Positions 22,491-34,397 of a stretch of DNA of 64,000 nucleotides are shown piece after piece. Source of the stretch: Steromphala cineraria (taxonomy: Eukaryota; Mollusca; Gastropoda; Trochida; Trochidae); contig OU744726.1 of the NCBI GenBank assembly GCA_916613615.1, positions 60,528,987 to 60,592,986 on the forward strand, written 5' to 3'. The notes beneath the pieces are model-generated. The model saw only the letters and a list, made by a program, of their open reading frames with translations, was not told the DNA's origin and made no database searches. The first letter of the stretch is position 1. Every line of letters begins with the position of its first letter. The position numbers and the translations under genes are program-made.

Positions 22491-22639
22491 CCAAGAGTAC
22501 CATTTGTAAAAAAGTAGCAATCATTTTTAACATGAAACACAATGCACAATATAATTCATGATTATGTATTAAAATGGTGATGTCCATTTGAGGAATTGAT
22601 GTTAAAATGTAGGGATTAAATCTGCATCTGTTCTTTCAC

Positions 22640-22940
22640 TGAATGAATTTACACAAATCCTCAACGAGCAGTAAAATCTATAACAGTTATTCTAATTTGT
22701 TTTGCTTGAGTTTTGAAAGGAACAAGTTGACAGGTTAGATTACATCTGATCCATGTTATTCCATTCCTTTGCTCGTTACAAGGAAATTAATTCAAACAAA
22801 AAATCCATTTACAGAACTGTTTGTAGAATGAAGAGAAATCTAGTTAATTTTAACTCCCTTCAATCGATTTCATTTGGTTGTTTTTCAAACATCTGACAGT
22901 CCTTTTGAGAAGTAAGGCTTTTCTACATAAACCAAGCATA
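22640..22940 (-). pseudogene. Cys-rich minus-strand module, copy 2
   Basis: Minus frame at 22680-22790: CNEQRNGITWIRCNLTCQLV, then PFKTQAKQIRITVIDF, then AR and a stop. Two Cys of copy 1 are Trp and Phe here. The weak acceptor AG of copy 1 is replaced by tttgaattaatttcc, so this copy probably cannot splice. It lies in duplication copy 1; the counterpart is 25315-25435. Confidence 0.38.
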
Positions 22941-22947
22941 CATCGAG

Positions 22948-23273
22948 ATTATTACCCGAGGAAGTGTGTCATATGATTTTACGAAACGAGTGTGAAATTT
23001 TGTATTACCCGAGCGATAGCGAGGGTTATACACAAAGTTGCACGAGTTTCGTTAAAGTCATAGATTTCGGAGAAGAATAAGTTCTTTATTGCAGATTCTA
23101 TTCCATTTACAATGTTTGAAATATCCAAGAAATAGGCCGCTTCCCTTGCGACGGCCGACTATAGTGACGTCACGAACAATGTACGGGACCTTGCCCTACA
23201 AGTATTGTTGCCAGGCAAAAGTGATATGTGCAAAACTGCTCTTATTGCTCTTATTTTCAACCATATGGGTAAC
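22948..23273 (+). mobile_element. Palindromic element, family A copy 3
   Basis: Ends attattacccgagg and ccatatgggtaa. The stem covers 22955 to about 23070 with acccgagcgatagcgaggg at the centre; the right arm is partly decayed. One exact TGACGTCA at 23165-23172 beside cttgcgacggccgac. The paralogous stretch at 25580-25600 (accaagcaagttataaggt) lacks it, so this is a real insertion of about 330-355 bp. Confidence 0.82.
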
Positions 23274-23960
23274 GAATTACATTATTGCCTAATGTTATGA
23301 GTTATAGAATCTAACTGATATTGAAACAAGCCTCTATATAGACAGGATTCAACATGAAGTTTCCCTTCAACATCAATTGACAGGAAATGACTGCAGCAAC
23401 ATATGTCCTTAACACTTAAATTTTTATAAAATTTTCTCAGTCAGAATGATGTTCTATTCGAATTGGTCTCCGTTTTATGACATAAGATATTCATGCATTA
23501 TTTACTCAACACATATATTACACGAATCATGAATTTCACAATTTTGAAAAAGAGTTTGACTTGAAATACGCTTTGTCAGATTTCCTTGTGATGTATTGCC
23601 TTTCGTTTTCGCATCAAACTTTGGCGTAGTTTTGTGTATCATATTTTGTGGAATTATGTATCAAATCAAATCACATTGATGATGCAAAATGTTCCTTCTT
23701 CCAGAAGAAAACTCGTACAAAGTACTAGGTCAGAAAGGGAATCCCATTTGTGGTTCTTTTTGCGATGCGTTGCATCTGATAACAACACATTGACGCATAG
23801 AAGTAGTGCGTTCGGTTCATGAAAAATTCACTGACGCATCACAAGGACAATCAGCCGTATTGTCTCCAAGGCTCTTGGAGAAAACAAATCGTATTAAATA
23901 AGTTGCGGAGTAACGTGTTTATAACGAGTTGGAAATGGATGATTGTCTCTATGTGTTTTC
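23274..23960. repeat. Large duplication, copy 1 part c
   Basis: Matches 25595-25818 and 26435-26970 (gcagcaacatatgtcc, gatgtattgcctttcgtttt, gatgcgttgcatctgat, cattgacgcat). It shows the empty site of the TA-flanked element at 25822-26432. Confidence 0.78.
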
Positions 23961-24096
23961 ATCCTTAAAGAAATGTAATACGTCTATAACATAAACAGGT
24001 TTATTGATTACCACTCGCATGCAGATTCCAAAATTTGATTGTGACAGGTTCCTTGTAGACATGCTTCATCGTTGGTATAGACTTACAATATAACCT
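23961..24096. repeat. Large duplication, copy 2 left edge
   Basis: gacatgcttcatcgttggta and gacttacaatataac match 19090-19135, the sequence beside the retrotransposon insertion. Confidence 0.5.
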
Positions 24097-24392
24097 TTAA
24101 AGGGACAGTAGCACGTTTTTAGGGAAAATGAAAATTAATGGTTCCAATTGAAACACAATGTATTCAAACTTAATTCATTTTTTCTTACACAATATGACTT
24201 AAAGGTGTTCACAAAAATGGCCGCCAATGGATTTTATGTGAATCTTCATACTTTGTTCTATGACTATGGATGATTGACTTGTGTAATGCGATTTTTGACA
24301 CTGTCAAAATAATACATTTAACATAAACTTACAATTATCAGTGAAAATTTTAAAATATAAAATTATCAAAAAACGTGCTATTGCCCCTTTAA
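24097..24392 (-). mobile_element. TTAA-flanked MITE, copy 5
   Basis: TTAA at 24097-24100 and 24389-24392; ends agggacagtagcacgttttt and aaacgtgctattgcccct. Core aaaatggccgccaatggatt. Sits where duplication copy 1 has the retrotransposon, so the two copies were hit independently at nearly the same place. Confidence 0.9.
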
Positions 24393-24404
24393 GGTAAGTG
24401 ACAC

Positions 24405-25310
24405 GTGTAATAAAATGCCATGAGGTTAGCATAATTTTCTCTGTTTTGCATCCTTGATATAATTTGACAAGAGACAATACATTTTATAATAATAGATAAG
24501 AGGCTTTTTTAACTGTTCTTCCTGACTTGAATCTATACTTGACTGGTAATCAATAACCACTTTAGTGTAACAGACACATTCCATTTTGAGAAGAATGCAA
24601 AAGCAATGAGAAAATCGGTTTTCGATATGTGGCTGGAGCTCTAAATTAGAGTTTCCAATTTTACGAATTTAGAATCGCAGTAATCCCTTAATAAAACAAG
24701 AGGTTCCAATAGAGGTATCTAGAAACTGTTACAATGTGAAGAAATATGCCATTTTGTCTTTATGACGGTGTTTTCTTAACAATTATAGTATAAGTAGGAA
24801 CAATTACTGATTTGCCTTACATGATTGTACAACCACCCCTTTGTTATATTCACACATATATTTGAAAAATAAGGTTATGTAACTAGCATCCATGTTTCCA
24901 TTTAGATTGCCATACATATATTGGTATTTTTTGAGAGTTCATTTGAAAACTAATTAGTCTAATGATTGAAGCATTTTGCAATGAACATTTCGACATGAAT
25001 TTCGACTGAGTATCATTCCAACACTGACAATACTAGATACAAATGACCAATTTGAAGTAAATACAAAATGAACAACCTTATACCATTCAAATATTCATTG
25101 TGAATCAATAATGCATTTCCTCAAGAGGAATGGTATGTTTTGATTCCAGGAACATTGCTACTTTCCTTGAATCAACAAAGTAGCAATATTTTTAACATAT
25201 CAGTTTTCGTGTTGAAATAATTCATTTCCATTTGAAAAATAATATTCACATACAAAAAAACAAAGAGTCTGCATCGGTACCTTCATTAATTGACATTAGA
25301 CAAATCCTAA
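24405..25310. repeat. Large duplication, copy 2 part a/b
   Basis: Partner of 19890-20480 and 21960-22640. Same order, no gene supportable; the minus-strand frames of the SLG-CK module are broken here. Confidence 0.75.
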
Positions 25311-25314
25311 ACCA

Positions 25315-25435
25315 GCAAAAATCTATAACAGTGATTATCCTAATATGTCTTGCTTGAGATCTGGAAGGAACAAATTGACAGGTTAGATTACATCTGATCC
25401 ATGTTATTCCATTCCTTTGCTCGTTACAAGGAAAT
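25315..25435 (-). pseudogene. Cys-rich minus-strand module, copy 3
   Basis: Minus frame CNEQRNGITWIRCNLTCQFV, then PSRSQARHIRIITVIDF, continuing open to about 25255. Closest to copy 2, as expected from the shared duplication. A neighbouring minus frame (25533-25775) includes DICCCSSSFQLVLKQKF but does not match the frame at 16.6 kb, so the upstream part is decayed. Confidence 0.38.
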
Positions 25436-25821
25436 TAATTCAAACACAAAATCCATTTACAGAACTGTTCATAGAATGAAAAGGAATCTTCTGATTTTCA
25501 AGGCCCTTCAATCGATCACATTTGGTTGTTGTTCAAACATCTATCAGTTCTTTGAGAAATAAGCCATTTCTACATAAACCAAGCAAGTTATAAGGTATCG
25601 AATCGAACTGATGGCAAAACAAGCCTCTGTAGACAGGTGTCAATATGAATTTTTGCTTCAACACCAATTGAAATGATGAACTGCAGCAACAAATGTCCAA
25701 TATAATTAATTGTTGATTAAATCCCCACCGTGAGTATGATGTTGTATTCAAATTGATCTCTGTCGTTTCATGCATATGTCTTTAAAAAATATCAATGCAA
25801 TTTTACTACTCATCACATATA

Positions 25822-26432
25822 CAGCTGCGTATCTTAAGTTTGTTCACTTATCTGCGTTTTTAGTGCAAATATCACGTAATTTGGAATATCTTTGGGGCAT
25901 CCTAGCAATGCCAAAACACAACGGATAATGTTGAAATTTAAGTACCTAAGTTAACATTCAGTTTGCGTTAACATATTCGTTTGTCATACCTTAAAGATAA
26001 CCGTACCTAATTTGGCAGGGCGTTGAAAAGATCTGGGGTCAAAATTTCGAAAACACTATTTTGTATTTTTCGCTACAGAATCCTTCTATAGTGACCAATA
26101 GCTTTAGACCTAAGTAATATATGTTTGAAATAATGCAATGTAATTGCACTGATTTCTTTCTTACAATGTTGATATGGAATATTTTAATCGACACTTAAGA
26201 AAATCTGAATTTCCCCATCTGTCTATTAAATCATGCCAAGTATCTAAATTCGATACCAGTGAGAAAACGGTCCCGAAATATGGTTTGGTAATGATTATTT
26301 TACTAGTTGATAATTGGTTGTCCCTTGTAGGTGCTTCTGAAGTTATTCTATGGACGTTAAAATGAAACCCAATTTTCATGACATTTGCACTAAGATACAC
26401 AAGCAAGTGAACAAACTTAAGATACGCAGCTG
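25822..26432. mobile_element. TA-flanked inverted-repeat element (Tc1/mariner-like, non-autonomous)
   Basis: TA duplicated at 25820-25821 and 26433-26434. The terminal inverted repeat begins cagctgcgtatcttaagttt and extends about 58 bp with few mismatches (28 bp exact). Length 611 bp, no transposase: the 108-aa minus frame (26161-26487) runs past the right end and has no DDE signature. The paralogous sequence at about 23510-23525 (caacacatatattacac) is the site without the element. Confidence 0.88.
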
Positions 26433-26434
26433 TA

Positions 26435-26970
26435 TTGCAACTGTCACAATTTCCAAAAAGTTTGATTTTGGAACAAAGAAGATACATGTAAGTTAGAGTA
26501 GGAGCACGCTAAACCAGATATCCATTCTGATGCATTGCCTTTCGTTTTGTCTGCACACACTGCATATATTAAACCTGCGCGTCAAACTTTGAGTTTTGTA
26601 AAAGTTTCTTTTTGTTTATAAAGCAAAAAAATTGAAGAATACCTAGCTATGCTTTCAGAGAGTCATATTGCATAAGAGGACATATTGGATTTTGAAAAAA
26701 ATTATCCACCTATATACAATGTATGTTCTTAGAAGTAATACCAAACAGTGTGCAATAGCATATAACTATCTGTAATAAGTGATCTCAACTTTACATCACA
26801 TAGATGATGCAAACTTTTTAAGGAAAGGAAACTCTTGCAAAGTGCAAGCTTTGTGGGATTCCCCAATTTGAGTTTTGCGTGTGATGCGTTGCATCGGATC
26901 ACATCATATTGACGCATCAGTAGTAGTGTGTTCGTTTCAGAAAGATACAATAACGCATCGCATTATGCAT
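26435..26970. repeat. Large duplication, copy 2 part c
   Basis: Partner of 23520-23860: gatgcattgcctttcgtttt, gatgcgttgcatcggatcac, ttgacgcatcag. Confidence 0.75.
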
Positions 26971-29530
26971 TTAATGTTTAATAAACATCAACAATACTCA
27001 GAATAAAGCAAGAAGTCTATTGAAAGTAAGCATACATGGTGTTTCTAATTGCAAATATGTTCTTACTTTGGTATGCATCCTTTTTTTGTGTTATAAAAGC
27101 TGTTGTTTCAATAAATGAGAACAAACTGCTACAAAATACCTGGATAATCTGTTTGGATATAGATTTAAAAAATGCATTGGTCACTGAACATAACTGCATA
27201 CATGTATTGAAATACGGAGAAATGTATGAGGCTTTAACAAGTAGTACACTTTCTTTGCCTGGTAGTTGTCATGATTGTAACATTAAAATGATCATATCGT
27301 TATCAATACACAACTAGTGGTATACAATAAATGTCATAAATGTTTCCAGAAAGATCTTTGACCAAAGGCATTGGACCGAAGTAAGTTAGCGCCTGCATAT
27401 AATTGATGTACATCTTTATTCATTCTGTCATGCAGTGGAGTAATTGTATAGTTTCAGTTTCCCATTATTGTTCTGCACAATACAGCACTTTATAAGTCTC
27501 CATAAATTATTATGAGGCTTTTTGGATGTCTCTTACGGAACTAGCATATAATAATTTTTTTTCAATTTAAGTAAGACCATAAAAATTGTAGATACTTAGG
27601 TAAAACCTAATAAGGTCTTCACGGTGCCAAGCACATTTAAATGTTTTTAATGAATGAGCGCATGCAGCTTTAATGTATATGTGATCTGGTCATGTTCAGA
27701 TTAACTGGGATATCTTTTGACGTTACCTTGCATATGTCGCCATCCTTTCGACAAAAGTCAAGAAGCCCTTGAACACTTACTAATGGTATATAGCCTTACT
27801 CTGCCATCTGTAGAACAGACATAATCGACACTCATCATTGTACAAAACATTTCAAGGTAAGTTTTGTCTCATAGTTTTAACTTGTTCTGTCGAAAATTAA
27901 GGGTCATGGGCAAGAAAAATGGACGAGAAGCTTTGTCACTCACGCCGACCAAACAAACGTTGACGTTAATGTTCATTTTTGAATTATTTAATTGACTTCC
28001 TAGTTGTACAGCTTATGCTGTTTTTGAAGTGTGATTTTTGTGCAGAATTGTGTGGTTCTGTACAATCAGGAACAACATAACATTGTATTCAATGCAGAAA
28101 CGTGATGATTGTTAATTTTCCATTTATAGGTAACCTATGTACACAAAGACATTAAATGACTTCGATCATGCCTTTAATGTTTATATTTTAACTTTTTACA
28201 AAATTAAAGTAAATATATGAAATATATTGGGAAACACCATTGTCTTGACAAACGCGAGAACTCCAAATTTATATATCAAAAGTGTTAAAAAATACTTCTT
28301 ACTTAAAGAAAAGACGTTTACCAATTGACCAAATAGCCTATAAAGTTGGTACATGTAACATTTAGGAGAAATCCTTTAGAATTGTTTATGAATAATGACA
28401 TTCTTCTTTGGTGAAATAATTCCTGTGGGGTCCCAGGAAATAGTGGCGCCATTTTCAAAGGATTATATGTACATGTAACATATTTCTGTCAGAATTGTGT
28501 GATGATTTGAAGGCTGTGAAAATCTAATTCATCAAGATATTTTCCTATGAGGCGTATTTACCTTACACACAGACATAGCGTGTATAATACAAGCTAAAGA
28601 TTTTCATAATATTTCATTTGACATCGAGTTGATAAACGTATCAAGGGCTTGCATTTGATATGCTGCAACCCTTACTTTAGAGAGTGACAAACATAATAAT
28701 GAATGATAATGAAATAATATTATGATTCACATTGATACTTAAAAACAAGACGTTAAAGTACAAGCGTGGAAGATACTGTTACACTTGGAAGAAAGTTGTC
28801 ATATTTCTTTCATTTTGGATAAATATGTAACATTTAATGTAGACATCATTATAACTTGCATTTTTAGAAACGTTTTTAAAACATGGTTATACGGTGTTGT
28901 GCTTTATCTTCAGAAATCTTTTGGAATCATTGAAATATTTAGCTTTCTTCAAATGGTTCTAGGTAAGAGAAGATTAAATCCAACTCAAACGGACTTGTTT
29001 TATATACTTTGTATAGTGGTAATCTGGAGTTTCAGCTTAAAAATTAATGTTGATGTTTTTTTCTTGAAATTTTCTTATTGTCGTTCTAGGCAAATTTCCT
29101 AGCTAAAAGGATATAGAAAAAAGGCCTACAAATTATGAATTTATTTTTGGTTGTTCAAACTGTGCTACTTTTGAAGTTGTAACTCATTAATTTCTTTCTT
29201 TTCCTCAAGTTCATTAATTTCCGTATTTGGTTGACATTCAATTCAAAGGAGTTGTTTCACTTTTATAATATAAAGATCTTTTGGATAAACGAAAGCCAAC
29301 AGTATCATATTTGACGCAACTAGTTAACACTAGAAACTTCATATATTTTCATTAAAATGGCGGTCTCATGACTTGCTACATGTATGTATTGCAAAATGTA
29401 ACTTTTCCATATTTTGATTCCTTACTTACGATGATTACATTAAAATTTAACCTCAAATATTTTTGAAAGTTAAAATATGTCAAACTCGAGTGACAAATAA
29501 ATATCCCTCACATTTACTGGTAAATCCACG
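26971..29530. other. No gene seen; one old repeat unit
   Basis: About 28480-28590 is a diverged ~110-bp unit (gatttgaaggctgtgaaaat, gaggcgtatttacc). Open frames at 27036-27317 and 28785-29102 are Phe/Ile/Leu-rich, A+T-driven and lack known motifs. Confidence 0.45.
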
Positions 29531-29534
29531 ACTT

Positions 29535-29880
29535 CAAGGGGCAGTAGCACGTTTGTTTATAATCTTATATTTTGAAATTTTCAATAATAATTGTAAGTTA
29601 ATGCTAAATGTATTCTCTTGACAGTGTCAGAAATCTCAATACACAAGCCAATCAATCATAATCAGAAGACAAAGAAAGAAAATTCACATAAAATCCGTTG
29701 GCGGCCATTTTATGTGAACACCTTTAATTCATTTTGTGTAAGAGAAAGGAAGCGCATGGCTAAACTTTACGTTATGTTTGTGAATCACTACTGGTCCATT
29801 TAGTTTAAATACATTGTCTTTCAAATGGAACCATTAATTTTCATTTTCCTTACATCACCTTTTATTTCCCCTAAATTCAA
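29535..29880 (+). mobile_element. TTAA MITE, copy 6, right end lost
   Basis: Starts aggggcagtagcacgtttgt; core aatccgttggcggccatttt; runs to cttttatttcccctaaa without the right inverted repeat. Confidence 0.85.
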
Positions 29881-30009
29881 TTCAGTAAGATTTGACCCTA
29901 AATTGGATTGTTATGAATCGACAGGACGGTTAAATCTTAAGGGTCTCATAATAGTTAAGATAAACACTTTCTCAAATTAGCTTGTTTCGACCCTTTCACA
30001 TCCAATGTT

Positions 30010-30373
30010 TTAAAGGGGCAGTAGCACGTTTTTTGATAATTTTATGTTTTTAATATTTCACTTATGATTGTAAGTTAATGCTAAATGTATTATATTGACA
30101 GTGTCAACAATCTCATTACGCAAGCCAATCACCCATAGTCAGAGGACAAAGTATGAGGATTCACATAAAATCCATTGGCGGCCATTTTGTGTGAACACCT
30201 TTAATTCATTTTGAGTAAGAAAAAGGAATCGCATGGCTAAACTTTTCGTTGTATATTTGAATTATTACTGCTCCGTTTAGTTTAGATACACAGTCTATTA
30301 ATTGGAACCATTAATTTTCATTTTCCTGACATCACCTTATATTCTCCCTAAAAACGTGCTACTGCCCCTTTAA
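30010..30373 (+). mobile_element. TTAA MITE, copy 7
   Basis: TTAA at 30010-30013 and 30370-30373, full inverted repeats (aggggcagtagcacgttttt; aaaacgtgctactgcccct). Core ccattggcggccattttgtg. 130 bp from copy 6. Confidence 0.92.
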
Positions 30374-31400
30374 GATATTAGTGAATCAAAGCGATTTCCA
30401 GACCCCGTAAAGGGTCGAATCTCGGATTTTGTATGAGAAACTGCCTGGAGAATCGGACAGGCATTTGTTCAAAGGAAAGATTGTGCAATTACAAGGGTCA
30501 GTTTTCAAAGTGAGAAGAAGATAGAAAAAATATCCAAGGGATGCAGCAAGTTAAAATATTTTGATGTGCCGTTTGAGTTTTTGACTTACAGATCATATTT
30601 TAAGGGCTTCCATTCGAAACTTAACATATAATTCTATTACCGGAAAAAACTAAAATGACTGACAAGGAAATGCGTAAATAAAATTGGTAAGTGAACAAAT
30701 CAATATGTGGGATTTCAACATATTTTTTATTGCCTTAGCAGATATATTAAAAAGCCACGAGAACTTCCTCATAAAACAATTATATTGTCTATATTATATG
30801 TGGATTGTATAGGTAATGAGAGTTTACTAACAATTCTCAGTCATTCATCTTTTATCTTTAATTTGCAAATATTCGATTTGCGGGGGACGGGGGATTTTTT
30901 AACTGTTATATGCCTTAGCATTGTATTTGTATATGTGTAAATTCGTAGTTAGTGTTGCTTTCCTCACCACATATATCAATGATGTTACTTGATAGTATTT
31001 ATCAATTGCAAATAAAAGATTGTAGATAAATCAATAGCTGAGAATTAAAAAAATATAATATGTAGAAGACATAAGAGGGTCAACAAATGAAATGCTATAA
31101 GGAAAATATTGCTTTTTATTGGACACTGTTTATTCTTTGACTTGTGCTTTTAGAAAACACAAACATAGATTGTAAGAAGGTTTAAGATGGTCTTTCGATT
31201 TCATTGCAGAATGCATCGTCATATGTTGAATGCATTACCTTGAATCTACTTATATTTAATTAATACAAAGACTTTGATGCAACTGTGTATATGAAAATGG
31301 TTCAGTGAACTTGAAAATACGGTGAAGATCACCATAATAAATTGATCTCTGTTGAGACCCAAATGCCAACTGCGGTAGTAACCTTGAGAATAAAGATAAG
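30374..31400. other. No gene seen
   Basis: The 77-codon plus frame 30707-30940 is A+T-driven. Nothing else supportable. Confidence 0.45.
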
Positions 31401-31411
31401 TCCCCAGCTAA

Positions 31412-31915
31412 CACAGGACGTAGATACGACGTTGTAGGAAGGTCGTGTTTTGGTAACGTAATTTTTGGACGTCGCTGCTACGTACTTCGGACGTAAAACA
31501 TAACGTAATTTCTCAACGTTGTTCCGACGTTGTGTTCTACGTACTTATTACGTAACTATTATGTAGTATTGTGACGTCTAGTCTAACGTCCTCACAACGT
31601 CCTGATTACGAAGTTTTTACAGCACATAAATCAAGGAAAGTTATTGAGAAATATGAAAAATAAATCCACATTAACCCTTGAAATACTAAAACGAGAGAGG
31701 ACTTACAGTTATATTTGCCCAACGGTCTAGTGAAACCCTTTATTTTGGTTACGTTAGTTTGATACGTATCTGAGACGTACTAAGTACGTGGAATATAACG
31801 CCATTCCCCAACGTTGTTACAACGATAGATTGTACATACTTTTTACGTAACTTTAACGTTGTTATGTCACGTAGAGTCTAATGTCCTCACAACGTCCTCA
31901 TAACGTTTACAGAAG
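31412..31915. repeat. Left subterminal ACGT-rich repeats
   Basis: Many copies of acgttgt/acaacgt and gacgtc-like words, e.g. gtaatttctcaacgttgttc, ctaacgtcctcacaacgtcc (31571-31605), and a second block at 31750-31905 (taacgccattccccaacgtt, ctaatgtcctcacaacgtcc). A third, smaller block lies at 32625-32700. CpG content is far above the surroundings. Confidence 0.8.
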
Positions 31916-33089
31916 GAAAACTATGCCAAAAGTTTATGTCATCACAAAAAAAAAGATGAATATATAATTAATTATATTAAATTATTAGTCTCAAACCTTC
32001 TTATTGTTAGGCCTACTATAAAAAGTCGCTTAGCTTTAAAATGTGAGTTTCTTTCGACACTCGATACTTCCTGATCAAATGACACTGTTTATAAAGTTGG
32101 TCATAAGAATGGGACCCCACACAACTCACGGAGTTGCTCTCATGGTCTCAGTTTTGCAAGGCAACCACCATTCGCAATATATTTATAAACGCCGGGCAAA
32201 TAGTCAATAAATATCAATCTTTCCTATTTCAGTTGCAACAGTTTTTAGTTTATCGGGTACTTCCTTGTCTCGATTAGTTAGTTAGCCCACAACCATGCAT
32301 TCTCACTTCAAGTCTTAAAATGCATTTCCAAAAGTGTAGTCGTAAATCATTTGACATACAGTTAAAGCTGTAGGCCTACATGTCTCATTTTGTTTTCTTT
32401 AAACCCAGAAATCCGATAAAACTTTGATTAATGAAATACAAAATATTTCTGTCGTAAGAACAGTAATGACATTCTCATTCAATTAGAGTCCGAAATGATA
32501 GTTACATCACTTATGTTTTTGTAAGCTTAGCTTGCTTAATCTCTCCATTCCGATTATAAATACAATGAAATAGTGTCTATCAAGGAAAACACGCAAATAT
32601 GAAGAATATTCAACATATCGCTACGGTTACGTTGTCACGACGTCCTCAGAACTTAATTCATATGTCAAGACGTCCTCACAACGTCCTAGCGACGTGAGCT
32701 AGGCCTAGGCTATCTTTTCTCTGTGTAATTGAATTTTTCTGGTTAATCATTGTTATATTTTACTAGTTCATGCGTTCCGACATAAAAAGATTAAATAGCC
32801 CTGGCCTTTAAAACACTATAGGCCTAAGGCCCCAAATTAATTAAAATTTTAGAATAGATTGATGACAATTGAATGTGATTATAATAAATAAAATTTAAGG
32901 ATTTTGCTAAATGTGGAGGCAATATCTTAGACTTGATTAGGTAAATTTAAGATTTTTAATTCAATGATGCATTACTATTTATAATGATTGAACACAACAC
33001 TCTTCTTGAATAAATAAAATAATATAAAGCTTGCTGACTTGTGGACTTGTAAATCGATTTTTGTCTTTACGCGCCAACACAAAATCCTC

Positions 33090-33118
33090 TGACGTCATCA
33101 TTTTTAGTTATGACGTCA
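33090..33118 (+). promoter_or_regulatory. Paired TGACGTCA (CRE-like) sites
   Basis: Exact TGACGTCA at 33090-33097 and 33111-33118, 21 bp apart (two helical turns), about 100 bp upstream of a strong splice donor. In animals this word binds CREB/ATF bZIP factors. The same paired layout recurs in the palindromic elements at 7.3, 14.8, 38.2 and 38.6 kb. Confidence 0.5.
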
Positions 33119-33129
33119 TTATCGTCGCC

Positions 33130-33220
33130 ATGTTTGATGTCGCGTAAACTTGAAGAGTCGCTACACGCAAGACAGTGTTTTTCTAATTTACCGGCAAAGA
33201 ATTTACTTTCCCTATCGAAG
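33130..33220 (+). ncRNA. Candidate transcript exon 1 (5' end unknown)
   Basis: The sequence downstream of the CRE-like pair is G+C-richer and ends in ctatcgaag/gtaagtac, a near-perfect donor (gt at 33221). An ATG at 33130 opens only five codons. The start is a guess: no initiator element is certain. Together with the blocks at 36020 and 36598 it would make a spliced, mostly non-coding RNA. Confidence 0.35.
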
Positions 33221-33900
33221 GTAAGTACCCATTTTCGTTAAAACATTATGACATTATGTCAGTAAAGAAAGTTTAAATGAAGCTTTGAATACCTGTTATT
33301 TCAACAAAAGCATTCGAAACAGATTAGAGAAACCGATGTAACTTGAATTTTAAAAATTGCAGTCACCGTACAGTACAGTTCAGGCTGAAAGTACGTGTAC
33401 TGTACATTTCGTTTCTATTGTATAGCAATATTTTATCATCTACATTCACTGTAATTTATGTTTTAGTTCCAATCGACAATAACCGATTTACGGTATTCAT
33501 GCATTTATTATGTAAAATCCTGTGACAAACTTGAAAGGCACTAGAATGAAAACACGGACAAACTCCTCACCGCGAACCGCATTGTTCAACAGTTACTGAC
33601 TTGTATGACGTTGTTTCGTCACATGAGTAGTGAGGAGTTTGGAAACTATTTGATCATTGACGATCAGCTGTTTCAAAGTTCACTCGGTACAAGCTTGTTT
33701 GTTTTGACAATTACAAGCCTCGTTTTGCTAGCAATGCTCAAAACACTACAGTTTATTCACACAAGACTAGTATTCTAGTATCATCGTAAAATTTCTAAAA
33801 CGCACACGTTGATACAGTCACTTGAGGCTTCACTGTGTAGTTTTCACAGACTTTCATGACAGTTTAGCTACAGACCGTGCCATTTATATTCTGACGGAGG

Positions 33901-34061
33901 TCGAGAGGCTCTACCTGCAACCCCACTCGATATGCGAGGATACAGCATTCGGCGACAGAAGTTTCGGTCTAATTCTGACGTAGACCGAAACTTCTGAAGT
34001 TCTGTCGCCAAATGCTGTAGCCTCGCACATATCCAGTGGGGTTGCAGGTAGAGTTTCTCGA
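33901..34061. repeat. Long hairpin (fold-back element)
   Basis: Arms tcgagaggctctacctgcaa and its near complement meet at a centre around aattctgac; inner arms agaagtttcggtct / agaccgaaacttct pair exactly. About 160 bp in all. A chance minus frame of 89 codons spans it and the next element; that is not a gene. Confidence 0.85.
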
Positions 34062-34066
34062 TATAA

Positions 34067-34397
34067 TACCGTATTTCCTCTAATAAGCGCCGGGTCTCCA
34101 ATAAGGGCCGGGCCTCTAATAAGCGCCGGGGGGTCATAGGTAGTTGAGAAAATAAGCGCCGGGCCTCTTATAAGCGCCGGGTCTCTAATGACCGCCGGGT
34201 CCTAATCATAAGATACATGCTCCCTCAGTAAACATTTTAAGGTATTCATGGTTAAAGACGACTTAAAAAAAGTTCAATTCTCTTTGAAAGAAATAAGCGC
34301 CGGGTCTCCAATAAGCGCCGGGCCTCTGATAAGCGCCGGGGGGTAAAGGGGTTCTGAAAAAATAAGGGCCCGGGCGCTTATTAGAGGAAATACGGTA
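34067..34397. mobile_element. MITE taccgtatttcct, subtype 1
   Basis: Inverted ends taccgtatttcctctaataa and ttattagaggaaatacggta; the interior is a degenerate tandem array of aataagcgccgggcctct words. 331 bp. A TA target duplication would fit, since ta forms both ends. No coding capacity; frames across it (34263-34499 minus) encode repeats such as RPGAYQRPGAYWRPGAY and are repeat translation. Confidence 0.87.

Noticed and set aside
26161..26487. 108-aa minus frame as a transposase of the TA-flanked element
   Set aside because: No DDE or DNA-binding motif, and the frame starts outside the element's right end.
28785..29102. 105-aa plus frame with membrane-like segments
   Set aside because: Hydrophobicity follows from T-rich sequence; no motif, no homologue recognised, no splice support.
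33868..34137. 89-aa minus-strand frame (LLEARPLLETRRLLEE)
   Set aside because: It is the translation of the hairpin and of the aataagcgccggg repeat array, not a gene.
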